Source: Thermoplasmata archaeon (GTDB lineage: Archaea; Thermoplasmatota; Thermoplasmata; Lutacidiplasmatales; UBA184). Taken from it: DNA of 47,386 nucleotides. The stretch covers positions 1 through 47,386 of the forward strand of contig JAJZYH010000012.1 in NCBI GenBank assembly GCA_021798195.1, read 5' to 3'. The position numbers and the translations under genes are program-made. Positions within the stretch are counted from its first letter, which is position 1; the number at the start of each line of letters is the position of its first letter. This document shows, in pieces, positions 1-8,604 of the stretch. The notes beneath the pieces were generated by a model. The model made no database searches. It was given only the letters and a program-made list of their open reading frames with translations, and was not told the origin of the DNA.

Positions 1-66
1 TGCCGTATAACTACAATTATACGTCACCCACGTGACGGGCCCACGAGATCATCTGGTTATACGGCA
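1..66. repeat. nested inverted repeats with three TTATACGG-type units
   Basis: TGCCGTATAAC at 1-11 is the exact reverse complement of GTTATACGGCA at 56-66. Inside this, CGTATAA (4-10) pairs with TTATACG (17-23), and CGTCAC (22-27) pairs with GTGACG (32-37) around a CCAC loop. The same CCGTATAA/TTATACGG unit therefore occurs three times within 66 nt. This could be a multi-site operator, a cruciform or the end of an element cut by the window edge. The function is unknown. Confidence 0.6.
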
Positions 67-579
67 CGAATGGGCGTTGGAAGATCCCCCCCTGCGGGAC
101 CAATTCGTTCGCCAACGACGCGGGCGACTGCGACGTGGAATCACACCCATTCTTGAGAGAGGGGTAGCACCGGCCCCCCTCCCCCATGGTTACGGGTCTA
201 CTATCGCCATCTGGTTTATTGAAGGTGTAGAGTTACGTAATCAACGTTACATAGAATCGTTATTGTGTTGAGCCGCGGCTTCTGGAACTCCGCACGTCCC
301 AGCAGCACCGATCACTCCTCCTGGGTATTGCCATGATTGTGCCCTCCATGGGTCCCAGGCCGGGCCCTGGAGCACGGCCAAACCCCAACCCGATGGGGTT
401 GCAAGTAGTTAACGTATTACTTATAGCTAAATAACATAGCGATATAACATATAGAGATATAATGGAAAAATAATGTAAAAGGAAGACGGGTGGGGAAATC
501 CCGAATCCGTGCTGGGGGATTCGGTGCGCGGCTCCGGGGACCTTGCAGGAAGCGGTGCCGGTGAAAGGTATTAAGGGGA
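67..579. other. AT-rich intergenic region upstream of the APS kinase gene
   Basis: No convincing gene is seen. A 79-codon open frame at 32-271 has no recognisable features. The stretch at about 400-480 is strikingly AT-rich, with repeated ATATA-like runs such as GATATAAC and GAGATATAATGG, and probably holds the promoter of the APS kinase gene. Short related motifs GTTACGTAAT (near 234) and GTTAACGTATTAC (near 409) may be protein-binding sites. Confidence 0.4.
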
Positions 580-600
580 ATGGCCCGACTCGGGGAGGCA

Positions 601-1200
601 ATGGCGTCCGAATCCCATGTGGGACCCCCGCATCGACCCTCGGGTGTGGTCATCTGGATCGAAGGGATTCCGGGGTCCGGGAAGACCACGCTGGCCCAGG
701 GCTTGGCCCGAGAGTACGTGGCCCACCAGCAGGAGGTCGAGGTCTTGGACGGGGACGAAGTGCGCCGAGGCCTCTCGTCGGACCTTGGGTTTTCCCGCCC
801 CGACCGGGAAGCCCATGCGCTCCGGGTCGCCTTCGTTGCCCAACGACTTTCCCGGCATTCCATCAACGTCGTGGTGGCGCTCATCACGCCCTACGAGAGT
901 TCCCGGCGCAGCATCCGCGAGAAGCTCTCCGGCGGCTTCCTCGAGGTGTGGACCCGCTGTCCTCTGGAGATCTGTCGAAAGCGCGACCCCAAGGGTCTCT
1001 ACGCACGGAGTCGGGAGGGAAGCCTTCCCCACCTCACGGGGGTCGACGATCCCTTCGAGACCCCCCGGGGAGCGGACCTAGTCCTCGACACGGACCAGAT
1101 CGACGTGGAGGAGTGCATCCGCCGGACCTGGCAGAGAGCTGAGCAAATACGGCACGACGCCGTCGAAAACCCCGTACCGGACCCGCCCTCGCATTCGTAA
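601..1200 (+). CDS. cysC: adenylylsulfate (APS) kinase
   Basis: Transfers the gamma phosphate of ATP to adenylylsulfate, making PAPS, the sulfate donor for sulfation or reduction; cytoplasmic. The roughly 199-residue product has a Walker A loop GIPGSGKTT at about residues 22-30, the LDGDEVRRGLS segment that follows in CysC, the FVAQRL and ALITPYESSRRSIREKL stretches, the CPLEICRKRDPKGLYARSREG region and LTGVDDPFE near the C-terminus. All are typical of the family at normal length. ATG 601 follows GGGGAGG but with a very short spacer; ATG 580 in the same frame is the alternative. No ATP sulfurylase, PAPS reductase or sulfotransferase lies nearby, so the fate of PAPS is unknown. A polysaccharide-sulfation role is only a guess prompted by the nearby glycosyltransferase. 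Confidence 0.9.
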   Translation: MASESHVGPPHRPSGVVIWIEGIPGSGKTTLAQGLAREYVAHQQEVEVLDGDEVRRGLSSDLGFSRPDREAHALRVAFVAQRLSRHSINVVVALITPYESSRRSIREKLSGGFLEVWTRCPLEICRKRDPKGLYARSREGSLPHLTGVDDPFETPRGADLVLDTDQIDVEECIRRTWQRAEQIRHDAVENPVPDPPSHS

Positions 1201-1274
1201 GGGTCCCACGTCATCGCCCTTACCCAAGGGAAGAATCCCGGGCTTCCTCGCGGAGGTTCGCCCCTTGTCCCCCG

Positions 1275-1294
1275 GGAGGGACAGAGGTCCCTCC
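1275..1294. terminator. hairpin between convergent cysC and purT
   Basis: GGAGGGAC (1275-1282) pairs perfectly with GTCCCTCC (1287-1294) around an AGAG loop. It sits just beyond the stop codons of two convergent genes, where a transcription end or stabilising 3' hairpin would be expected. There is no T-run, so termination itself is inferred. Confidence 0.4.
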
Positions 1295-1299
1295 GCCGC

Positions 1300-2598
1300 C
1301 TATCCCTTCGCAGATGACCCCGCATCCGGTGGGGATCCCGCCGCGGGCCCGATGGGTTCCGGGAATCGGATCCGCTCCTCCACGAGGTGGGCCGCCCGCA
1401 TGGCGCGATCTCGGGCTACGTCCACATCGGATGCCTGCGCCAGGGCAATGCCCATTCTCCGCTCCCGGTAGGCTTGGGGCTTTCCGAACAGATGAATGCG
1501 CACCCCGGGGATCGCATGGGCATCCCAGAGGCCCCCATAGGCGGGAGCCCAGCCCTCTCCGCTCGCGAGGATGACGTGCGCGGCGGCCGGGCTCACCATC
1601 TCGATGGAGGGAACGGGAAAGCCCAGGATGGCCCGGGCATGGAGCGCGAACTCGCTCTGCCATTGGCTCGCCAGAGTGACCAGCCCTGTGTCATGGGGGC
1701 GCGGCGAGATCTCGGAGAAATAGACCTCGTCCCCCACCAGGAACTGCTCGCACCCGAAGATCCCGATCCCTCCGAGGCGGTCCGTAACGGCCTTGGCGAC
1801 GTCCTGCATCTTCTTCCGGAGGGATTCGGAGGTCAGGGTTGGCTGCCAGCTCTCGTGATAATGCGTCCCGGGCCGGGTGTGTCCGATGGGGGGACAGAAG
1901 CTGGTGGCCACATGGCCCTGTGCATCGTAGTGGCGAAGGGTCAGCTGCGTGATCTCCAGATCGAATCGTACGAATTCCTCGATCATGACCCGGGGGTTCC
2001 GGACACGACCCTCCCGGCTTGCGGCGCCATAGGCATCGGCGACTTCTGCGGGTTCTTTCACCAGGCTGCTGCCCAGACCGGAACTGGACATCATGCTCTT
2101 GAAGAGGCAGGGGTACCCCACCTTCTCCGCTGCCCCCTTGGCCTCGTCGAGGTTGTTCGCGAACTCGTAGCGGCTCGTCTTGACCCCCGCGGCTTCCGCC
2201 GCCAGGCGACGGATGCGTTCCCGATCCATGGTGATGAGGGTGGCCTCGGCCCGCGGGATCACAACCCAGCCTTCCTCCTCGAGCCGCAGGAGCTCGTGGG
2301 TGTCGATCTGCTCGATCTCGGGGACGATGAGATCGGGCGCCTCCTTCTTCACCAGCGCCCGCACGGCTCGCCCGTCGGTCATCGGGACCACGTGATGCCG
2401 GTGGGCCACCTGCATGGCCGGAGCCCCCGCGTAGCGGTCCACCGCGACCACTTCCGCGCCCATGCGCATGGCTTCGAGGGCGATCTCTCTCCCAATCTCT
2501 CCGCTTCCCAGGAGCATGACGCGCGCGGCCCCCGCGAAAAGGGGGGAGGCAAGTTCTCGTCGCGGGCGGACCCCGGGGGGAGCCATACCGTGGGGCAT
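1300..2598 (-). CDS. purT: formate-dependent phosphoribosylglycinamide formyltransferase (GAR transformylase 2)
   Basis: ATP-grasp enzyme that forms formyl-GAR from formate, ATP and GAR in de novo purine synthesis. The N-terminal Rossmann-like part has VMLLGSGEIGREIA and VVAVDRYAGAPAMQVAHR. IVPEIEQIDTHEL follows, then the ATP-grasp body, and near the metal site EISPRPHDTGLVTLASQ, the hallmark of PurT (PurK differs here). The product is about 432 residues, a little longer than E. coli PurT because of a Pro/Gly/Ala-rich tail. ATG 2598 was chosen; GTG 2610 and ATG 2586 are alternatives. It lies a few nt after the glycosyltransferase stop on the same strand, so the two are probably co-transcribed. 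A folate-dependent PurN is encoded 30 kb away. Confidence 0.93.
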   Translation of the reverse strand: MPHGMAPPGVRPRRELASPLFAGAARVMLLGSGEIGREIALEAMRMGAEVVAVDRYAGAPAMQVAHRHHVVPMTDGRAVRALVKKEAPDLIVPEIEQIDTHELLRLEEEGWVVIPRAEATLITMDRERIRRLAAEAAGVKTSRYEFANNLDEAKGAAEKVGYPCLFKSMMSSSGLGSSLVKEPAEVADAYGAASREGRVRNPRVMIEEFVRFDLEITQLTLRHYDAQGHVATSFCPPIGHTRPGTHYHESWQPTLTSESLRKKMQDVAKAVTDRLGGIGIFGCEQFLVGDEVYFSEISPRPHDTGLVTLASQWQSEFALHARAILGFPVPSIEMVSPAAAHVILASGEGWAPAYGGLWDAHAIPGVRIHLFGKPQAYRERRMGIALAQASDVDVARDRAMRAAHLVEERIRFPEPIGPAAGSPPDAGSSAKG

Positions 2599-2621
2599 GA
2601 TCCCGACCACTCCGTCCCGGA

Positions 2622-3761
2622 CTATCTATGTTGCGCGGCCCCGTGTCCCTTGAGGACGTCCTGATAGATCTTCCGGTAGGACGGGACCACGGAATCCCAA
2701 TCCCAGCGACGGCTCGCTTGTCGGGCCTTCCGTCCGACCTCCAGTCGGAGGGATTCGTCCTGGATCAAGCGCGCCACGGCGGTTCGGAACTCGTCTTCTT
2801 CGGCGGCCACGAACCCCGCCCCGTCCCCGGCCAGATCCCGGGCGATACCGGTGTCATATGCGACGAAGGGGAGACCCGCGGCACACGCCTCCACCAGGCT
2901 CACGCCAAACGCCTCGTAGGACGATCCTTGCAGGTAGAGGTCCGCCTCATGATACGCGGCGAGGACCTCGTCGCGAGGTAGAGGTCCTGTGAAGATCACG
3001 GGGACCCCGTGGGCACGGGCCATCGCCTCCACCGAAGCGCGATCGGATGCGTGCCCGGGGATGTCACGCCCCACGATGACGAGTGCAACCCTGGGACCGT
3101 GGCCCACCAGAGCCCGGACGACTCGGTCCAACCGCTTGTTGGGCCAGAGCCCACCCACATAGAGCGCCATGAGAGGTGTTGAGATCCCCCAGCGCTCTCG
3201 GAAGCCGCGGAACCCGGGAGGGGAGCGAAACTCGGCCAGGTGCACGCCCTCCCCGACCAGATGGATCCGGCGGGGCGGGAAACCGAACCGGATCATGCGC
3301 TCCTGCTCCTTGGCGTTGAGGGCAAGGTAGGCATCGAAGGCCCGCAGTACGAGGGGGAAATAGCGGCCGAAATAGGCTCGATTGAGCCAAGACGGGTCCA
3401 TGGCCAACTGATAGAAGTCGTGGGGAGTGATCACCTGCGGGCCATCGAAGATCCCGGCGACCGGGAAGTAGAAGTCCGCGCACCAGATGCGATTTCCGCT
3501 CATGTGGAGGAGATCATAGTCCAGAGAGCGAAGGGTGCGCCAGTAGCTTCGGGGGACCCGGAACTTGCCCAGATGGCGCATGGGGAGCCGGTGGACGTGG
3601 ATCCCGTCCAGGAACTCCTGGGTTGCCGCGTTCGGTTCCTCTTGGGTCAATACCTGGACGCTGTCCCCCAAGGACGTCAAACCCCGCGCCAAACCCCATG
3701 TCCATCGCTCGGTCCCTCCTTCCGCGGGATGGAAGCGGTGGTTCACGAGAAGGATCTTCAC
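2622..3761 (-). CDS. GT4-family glycosyltransferase
   Basis: Product of 379 residues with a GT-B fold. The N-terminus MKILLVNHRFHPAEGGTERW is the usual GT4 start with the GG loop. The C-terminal domain has ALYVGGLWPNKRLDRVVRAL, and the nucleotide-sugar site EAFGVSLVEACAAGLPFVAYD shows the E-x7-E pattern. No signal peptide or membrane span is seen, so it is likely a cytoplasmic or peripheral enzyme building a glycolipid, N-glycan or polysaccharide. Donor and acceptor cannot be read from sequence. It is upstream of and probably co-transcribed with purT, although no functional link is apparent. Confidence 0.88.
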   Translation of the reverse strand: MKILLVNHRFHPAEGGTERWTWGLARGLTSLGDSVQVLTQEEPNAATQEFLDGIHVHRLPMRHLGKFRVPRSYWRTLRSLDYDLLHMSGNRIWCADFYFPVAGIFDGPQVITPHDFYQLAMDPSWLNRAYFGRYFPLVLRAFDAYLALNAKEQERMIRFGFPPRRIHLVGEGVHLAEFRSPPGFRGFRERWGISTPLMALYVGGLWPNKRLDRVVRALVGHGPRVALVIVGRDIPGHASDRASVEAMARAHGVPVIFTGPLPRDEVLAAYHEADLYLQGSSYEAFGVSLVEACAAGLPFVAYDTGIARDLAGDGAGFVAAEEDEFRTAVARLIQDESLRLEVGRKARQASRRWDWDSVVPSYRKIYQDVLKGHGAAQHR

Positions 3762-4135
3762 GGGAAGTATTCACCATCCCCTTCGGGAGGGGCCGGTGGT
3801 CAGGACCGTACCCCTCCTCATGACCGTTGCGGGCGACTCCGATGAAACATGGGGGTGCCCGGGCGAAGTCCCCTCAGAGGTGGCCCGTAGGACCTCGATG
3901 AGAGGTCCTCCGCGCTCATGGTCTGGGTTCTGGACCGGAATCCAATGGAATGCACCCGTCAATCCGGAGGCGAAGCTCAGCCGGGGGATGGCTACCGCAA
4001 CGGCGTACCCCGGCGGAGATGTCCCTCCGAGGCGGGGGGGATCTCGTCACGAGCGGATCCGGTGGATCTCGCCCCTCAAGCCTTGGATGGCCCCGGGCCA
4101 GCGGAAGGGGACCTCCCCCCAGAACCCCGTTGCAC
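3762..4135. other. intergenic region with a hairpin at 3890-3908
   Basis: About 370 nt between two leftward genes, with no supported ORF. GGACCTC (3890-3896) and GAGGTCC (3902-3908) form a perfect 7-bp stem with a 5-nt loop. It may end or stabilise the upstream symporter transcript, or sit in the leader of the glycosyltransferase gene. Confidence 0.4.
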
Positions 4136-5650
4136 TCAGGATGAGGTGGCGGCCAGGGGTGCCTCCCGCTTCCGGGGGATCACGGCGCTGACCACCACGC
4201 ACACGAGGAGGTTGATGGCCAACGAGATCACCGCGATGTAGAGGGCTCCGAAGGTTGTGGAATAGAGCGACGTGACGAGAGGCCCGAACTTATTGGCCTC
4301 CAGGGCAAAGAGCACCCCCGTGAACACACCCAGGAGCAGCCCGGCGATCAACCCCTCCTTCCTCCACCACTTCGTGTACAGGCCGATGAACACGGAGGGA
4401 AGCAGTTGCAGGATCAGGACCCCTCCCAGGAGCTGAAGCTGGATCGCATAGGTGGCCGGGACGGCAAACACGAACCCCAGCGCGATGAACTTGAAGATGG
4501 CCGAAGCCCACTTGGCGATGTCGGTCTCCGTCTTGGGGTTCAGGTTGGGACGGAATTCCTTGATGATGTTCCGCGTGAGCAGGTTCGCCTGGGCGATGGC
4601 CATGATGGCCGCGGGGACGAGGCCCCCGATGAAGATCCCGAGGAGCGCGATCCCTGCAAGCCAGTTGGGAAGCACCGTGAGGATCAGCGAAGGGACCACC
4701 TCGATCCCTTGGCTGCTCGCGGGGAACTGGTGGACGAAGGAGAGGGCGGAAGGGACGGCGAAGATCAGGACGCCGAACAGGGCCAGGAAGGCGAGCCCCA
4801 ATCCGTAGAGCGGGAGGATGGCGGTGCTCTTCCGGACGTCCTTGGTGCTCCGGTTGCTCAAGACCCCGTTCACCGAATGCGGATAGAGGTAGAGGGCCAA
4901 CGCACTGCCGAGCACCAGAGTGGCGTAGCCGGGCGCCAGGGAGTTGGGGAGGGTGACGTAGGTGGGTTTGGCGGCGAATGCGGTGGAGAACCCCCCGCTC
5001 ACCTCCAGCAGGATCGCGACGGTCACCACGATGACCGTGAGCCAGATGAGGATGTCCTTGAACACCGCGGTGAGGGTCGCGCCGCGGAGCCCACTCGTGA
5101 ACGTGAATGCCGCCAGGATGATGAACGAGACCACCAGTGCGATCTCGCTGACTTGCGTGACGTTGGACACACCCACAAGCATGGCGGACAGGACGGCCTG
5201 CATCCCGACGATCTGGAGGGCGATGTAAGGCAGCTCGGCCACGATTCCCGTGATGGCGACCAAAATGGCCAGGGTCCGGCTGTTGAACTGATCCTTGACG
5301 AAGTCGGAGGCGGTGACGTACCCGCGCTCCCGGGAGACCTTCCAGAGCTTGGGCATGAAGAAGAGCGCCACGGCGAAGGTCATGGACACATAGGGGACCG
5401 CGAAGAAGTAGAGGGCCCCCTTGGCATACACCCCGGACGGCACGGCGACGAACGTGTAGGCCGTGTAGAGGTCCGCCCCCACGAGGAAGAAGGCAAGGGT
5501 GGCCCCGAGCCGTCGACCGGCAAGGCCCCACTCATGGATCTTGTTGAGGTCTCCCCGCCGCCATCGCGAAGCGTAAAAACCGAGGAAGACGAAGATCGCG
5601 AAGAAGATCAGAAAGGTCGCGAGCACCGTGGTATCGAAGGTATACGTCAT
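4136..5650 (-). CDS. sodium:solute symporter (SSS family, MctP/YhjB type)
   Basis: Integral membrane protein of 504 residues with about 13 hydrophobic helices spread over its length. It resembles the SSS branch that includes rhizobial monocarboxylate permease Mct[22 protein letters not shown] in the second-helix region, then the [20 protein letters not shown] loop and an [11 protein letters not shown] loop. Family members import monocarboxylates or amino acids with sodium. The strongest context is the overlapping upstream gene for a DUF3311 protein, the usual companion of this subfamily. Start ATG 5650 overlaps the companion's stop by 4 nt (ATGA), so translation is likely coupled. The substrate is inferred only loosely. 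Confidence 0.88.
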   Translation of the reverse strand: MTYTFDTTVLATFLIFFAIFVFLGFYASRWRRGDLNKIHEWGLAGRRLGATLAFFLVGADLYTAYTFVAVPSGVYAKGALYFFAVPYVSMTFAVALFFMPKLWKVSRERGYVTASDFVKDQFNSRTLAILVAITGIVAELPYIALQIVGMQAVLSAMLVGVSNVTQVSEIALVVSFIILAAFTFTSGLRGATLTAVFKDILIWLTVIVVTVAILLEVSGGFSTAFAAKPTYVTLPNSLAPGYATLVLGSALALYLYPHSVNGVLSNRSTKDVRKSTAILPLYGLGLAFLALFGVLIFAVPSALSFVHQFPASSQGIEVVPSLILTVLPNWLAGIALLGIFIGGLVPAAIMAIAQANLLTRNIIKEFRPNLNPKTETDIAKWASAIFKFIALGFVFAVPATYAIQLQLLGGVLILQLLPSVFIGLYTKWWRKEGLIAGLLLGVFTGVLFALEANKFGPLVTSLYSTTFGALYIAVISLAINLLVCVVVSAVIPRKREAPLAATSS

Positions 5651-5883
5651 GGCATCTCCCCCGAGGCGGGCGCGGATTGGTCTTCATCCCGGTTCGCCAG
5701 GATCGCATAGGCCGCGTAGGGGACGACCGAGAATCCCAGCCAGAAGATCTGGAACCACCAGAAGAAGGGAAGACCCCCGAGGCTGGGGGAGGGCACGTTG
5801 TAGGTCCACACCAGGAAGTCCACGAGCGACGGGACAATCAGCAAGATCGCGAGCACTCCGTAGAGCCCCTTCCACTGCACCAT
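5647..5883 (-). CDS. DUF3311-type small membrane protein, symporter partner
   Basis: Product of 78 residues with two membrane helices (about 7-27 and 41-63) and the [11 protein letters not shown] core typical of DUF3311 proteins, which pair with MctP/YhjB-type symporters in bacteria. It is probably a small accessory subunit. The stop overlaps the symporter start by 4 nt. A weak GGTGA site lies about 7 nt upstream of ATG 5883. The acidic tail (NRDEDQ) is probably cytoplasmic. Assignment rests on length, the W-rich core and the neighbour. Confidence 0.82.
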   Translation of the reverse strand: MVQWKGLYGVLAILLIVPSLVDFLVWTYNVPSPSLGGLPFFWWFQIFWLGFSVVPYAAYAILANRDEDQSAPASGEMP

Positions 5884-6648
5884 GCCATCTCACCCGGGAA
5901 GTTCCCACGCCTTGACGAGCGGCCGGGGGGCGCCGTGGGGGTCGACTCGCACTCTCGCGCTCCCCCTCCGTCGCATGTAGGACCTCGGCTTGATGCGTGG
6001 GAAGTCTTCGCACGGCATCTTGGAGGGGCGATATAATGGCTCCGTTCTCCCACGCGGGAGCCTGGGACAAGTTCTGGTGGAGCCACTCCCATGGTCCGGG
6101 AGTGCGATTCAGCGGAGGCGCTGGGTCCCTTGGGCTCCCTGGTCAGTCATTCCGTGCCCTTGGGTGAGGGAACGGGCAGGACGGTCGACCGGGGGTATCC
6201 GGAGACAGGAAGAAGCGGGCTCCCGTGGATCCGTGCCGGAAGCAGGCCCAAAGTCGACGGACCTTTCCCTCGGGGCCCTTCGACGGATACACTCTCCAAT
6301 ACAGGAGGTGAATCCGCCGGGGTCCCGGAGAGTGCGCGTGAAGAGACCTCCACGAGGAAAGGCCCAGTTCGGGGCCCTCTCGGGTAGCCGTCCGGAGGTC
6401 ATGCCGCCGGACGAGGCCCGCCGGATGGGTTCGGCGTTTGAGGTATCGGGTGACCCGTGGAACGTCGACCCTCTTGAGGCCCCCGAAGAACACCACAAGT
6501 CCCACGGATTGGTGGGGGCATGAATGGACCCAGACCCGGAGGCCCCCGGAACGGTGTTCCCGGATCCGGCCCTTCTTGGGACAGTGTCCCAAGGAACCCC
6601 CGAGAGTCCCCCGGATTTGCCGTACGATCCCTTCCGGGATTGGAGCGC
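5884..6648. other. 765-bp non-coding region with TATA box and strong hairpins, possible structured RNA
   Basis: No supported protein gene. A TATA-like box GATATAATG at 6030-6038 faces right, predicting a start near 6058. Downstream are CACTCCC/GGGAGTG (6084-6090/6098-6104, 7-nt loop), GGAAC-GGT-GTTCC near 6549-6561, and an almost perfect palindrome CTTGGGACA-G-TGTCCCAAG (6575-6593). The RNase P-like string GAGGAAAGG occurs at 6354-6362, but the partner motifs needed for RNase P were not found. A non-coding RNA is possible but unproven. Confidence 0.35.
6030..6038 (+). promoter_or_regulatory. TATA-like box inside the 5.9-6.6 kb gap
   Basis: GATATAATG stands out in GC-rich surroundings. No ORF begins at the expected distance, so if it is used the transcript is non-coding. 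Confidence 0.4.
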
Positions 6649-7026
6649 TCATGCCCTGGTGTGCTCCCGTGCCGCAGAAGGCGGGAAGTGGGCCAACAGG
6701 TTCTCCCAGGCCTCCCGGGTCCGTTCGACGCCCTCTGGGAATCCCGTTAGAATGTGTTGAGTGGCTCCCCCGCCGCGCTCCAGGAATATCTGGGGGATCA
6801 GGTAGTCGGGGGCCCAATCCCCATGGCGCCGCACGTAGTGGTCTGCCAGCCTTCCCTGGCGGGGATGATCGATGTCCAGCCGCAGGATGGGCACGCCAAG
6901 CCGCCGGGCCAGCCTCTTGCTGTACCGGTCGGAGAGCGGGACACAATGGGGACACCACTCCGCGAGGACCACGACGAGGCGGCGGGGCTCCCCAGCGCGG
7001 GAACTCTTTGTGGGTCCCTGATCCAT
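6649..7026 (-). CDS. thioredoxin-fold protein with CPHC active site
   Basis: Product of 125 residues. The beta-strand VVVLAEWCPHCVPLSDRY carries a CxxC pair (Cys25, Cys28) at the start of a helix, and YLIPQIFLERGG supplies the cis-proline strand opposite the active site; both belong to the thioredoxin fold. CPHC is seen in glutaredoxin-like and DsbA-like proteins. No signal peptide is present, so it probably acts on cytoplasmic thiols or disulfides. A TATA box (CATATAATGC, 7048-7057) lies about 26 nt upstream of ATG 7026, so the mRNA is probably leaderless. The partner is unknown. Confidence 0.75.
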   Translation of the reverse strand: MDQGPTKSSRAGEPRRLVVVLAEWCPHCVPLSDRYSKRLARRLGVPILRLDIDHPRQGRLADHYVRRHGDWAPDYLIPQIFLERGGGATQHILTGFPEGVERTREAWENLLAHFPPSAAREHTRA

Positions 7027-7047
7027 GGCCGACCCAGACTGGTTCCG

Positions 7048-7057
7048 GCATTATATG
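7048..7057 (-). promoter_or_regulatory. TATA box of the CPHC thiol protein gene
   Basis: CATATAATGC on the minus strand, centred about 26 nt from ATG 7026, the spacing expected for a leaderless archaeal transcript. Confidence 0.6.
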
Positions 7058-7182
7058 GGTCACCTATCCCCGGACCCATGGTGGCGCGGGGGAGAGTCTA
7101 GCGGAGACGCCCAGGCCCCCAGGTCCCGGGGCGATCGGAGCGACCCGGGAAATGGTTCGGGATACCTGAAAGTCCTTCGGCT

Positions 7183-8604
7183 TCAGCCCACCTGATTGTA
7201 TCCGTTCACCGAGTCGATGTAGTAGTTGATGTTCCAGCTCGGGGGCATGTTGAGGGCGAAGGGGAGCATGTACGAGGAGCTGAGAGCCAAAGGCGACGTG
7301 AGGTTGCCACCGGAGATCGCCATGTGGTCCAGCGTCGTGTTGGAATAGTAGTCCTGGATGGGGAAGTTGGAGCAGCAGGGCTGCCACTCCATCTGGGTGT
7401 AGGTCCCGTAAAACTCCGTCCCCGTGTACGGGATCGCGGCGAACCAGGTCTGATCCCGACCCTTCACGGAGTGATCCAGGATGAGGAAATCGATCATGCC
7501 CGCCGACACATTGTCGGTGATGGAGAGAGTGAGCTGGGTGCCAGGCGGCGACGGGAAGCCGTTCCCCACCGCTGGATTGCTCGAGTTCAAGAAGTAATGG
7601 GCGAAGCAGTTGACGCCGGGGACATACCACGGCGCGATGGTCCCGTTGGGGTCCAGGTCGATCCCCAGTTGGAAGAAACCGACGCAGGTGGAGCGGGTGG
7701 TTCCGTACCAGTTCATGGCATTGATCTGGAAGGAGAGGATACCGGTCTGAGGGATGTTCCAGTTGGTGAGAGTCATCGAGGCGGTAAGTGTCGTGAAGGC
7801 CGGCAATAGCTGCACCAAGAGACCGGATCCCTGCCCGTAGCCGTCCATGTTGTTGTAGCCAGGGATCGCGGTGGGAATCTCGTAGGTCGATACCACGATG
7901 TTGGTGTAGTCCACGGTGCCGGAGGTGGTGGAGATCCAAGCCTCCGCGTACTCGCCCGCGTTGGGGACGGAGATCCCCGTGGCGATGGGCTGGTCGGTGC
8001 GGTCCGCGTAGACGTCCATGTACCAGTTGGTGGTCTTTCCATTGGAACTGGTCACCGCGTAGACATTGGAGCTCAGGTAGACCCACCCGGCAGGTTGGGC
8101 CGTCAAAGAGGGGACGGTCCCGACCATGGTGGCCGTGGCGGGGGTTCCACCGGCCCAGATCTGGTTCCCCTGAACGCCGATGACGGCCACGGCCGTCGTG
8201 CCACTTCCCAGCCCGATCCAGCCTGTGCCCTTCCCCGCATGCACATCGGCCTGGAAGGAGAGAGAGGCATCCCCGGTGACAAATCCCTGGGAGGCGACAT
8301 CGGTCTGGGCCGACATGCCCGTCGCTCGGGATTCAAGGGAAGGCTCCCCGTTGTAGGAAGGTTTGGTGACAATGCTGGCTGATCCCTGGATCGCGTGCCA
8401 TCCATCCATCTGGAGGTTTTCGAAGTTGGAGACAAAGGCGAACGCACCCGCGAGATTCGAGACCGGAGGCTCCAGGGGGGTCTCTATCGGGTTGTGGAGC
8501 GCGAAGGGAGTCGCGGCCGGAGATCCCGCCGGGATTGCAAAGGAGAGACCCGGGAGAACCATGAGCGCGCAGACCAACCACAACACGATCGACTTACCTA
8601 TCAT
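7183..8604 (-). CDS. secreted protein with ConA/LamG-like region, function unknown
   Basis: ATG 8604 gives a clean signal peptide (MIGKSIVLWLVCALMVLPGLSFA), while an in-frame GTG at 8619 would add charged residues before it. The product is about 473 residues and rich in Trp, Tyr, Ser, Thr and Asn, with many Asn-x-Ser/Thr sites. The first half reads like a concanavalin/LamG-type beta sandwich (FENLQMDGWHAIQGSASI ... WYMDVYADR ... AEAWISTTSGTVDYTNIVV). The second half has several cysteines, including QPCCSN, and no assigned domain. It probably acts outside the cell, perhaps on carbohydrate or as a surface layer component; that is inference. The TATA box at 8634-8643 supports the chosen start. 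Confidence 0.75.
   Translation of the reverse strand: MIGKSIVLWLVCALMVLPGLSFAIPAGSPAATPFALHNPIETPLEPPVSNLAGAFAFVSNFENLQMDGWHAIQGSASIVTKPSYNGEPSLESRATGMSAQTDVASQGFVTGDASLSFQADVHAGKGTGWIGLGSGTTAVAVIGVQGNQIWAGGTPATATMVGTVPSLTAQPAGWVYLSSNVYAVTSSNGKTTNWYMDVYADRTDQPIATGISVPNAGEYAEAWISTTSGTVDYTNIVVSTYEIPTAIPGYNNMDGYGQGSGLLVQLLPAFTTLTASMTLTNWNIPQTGILSFQINAMNWYGTTRSTCVGFFQLGIDLDPNGTIAPWYVPGVNCFAHYFLNSSNPAVGNGFPSPPGTQLTLSITDNVSAGMIDFLILDHSVKGRDQTWFAAIPYTGTEFYGTYTQMEWQPCCSNFPIQDYYSNTTLDHMAISGGNLTSPLALSSSYMLPFALNMPPSWNINYYIDSVNGYNQVG

Noticed and set aside
32-271. 79-codon open frame near the window start
   Set aside because: It has no recognised motif and no clear promoter, it overlaps the palindrome cluster, and its composition is unlike that of neighbouring genes.
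6354-6362. GAGGAAAGG resembling the RNase P RNA conserved region I
   Set aside because: The neighbouring conserved regions (ACAGAAA and GGCTTA-type motifs) were not found downstream within a suitable distance, so RNase P RNA is not supported.
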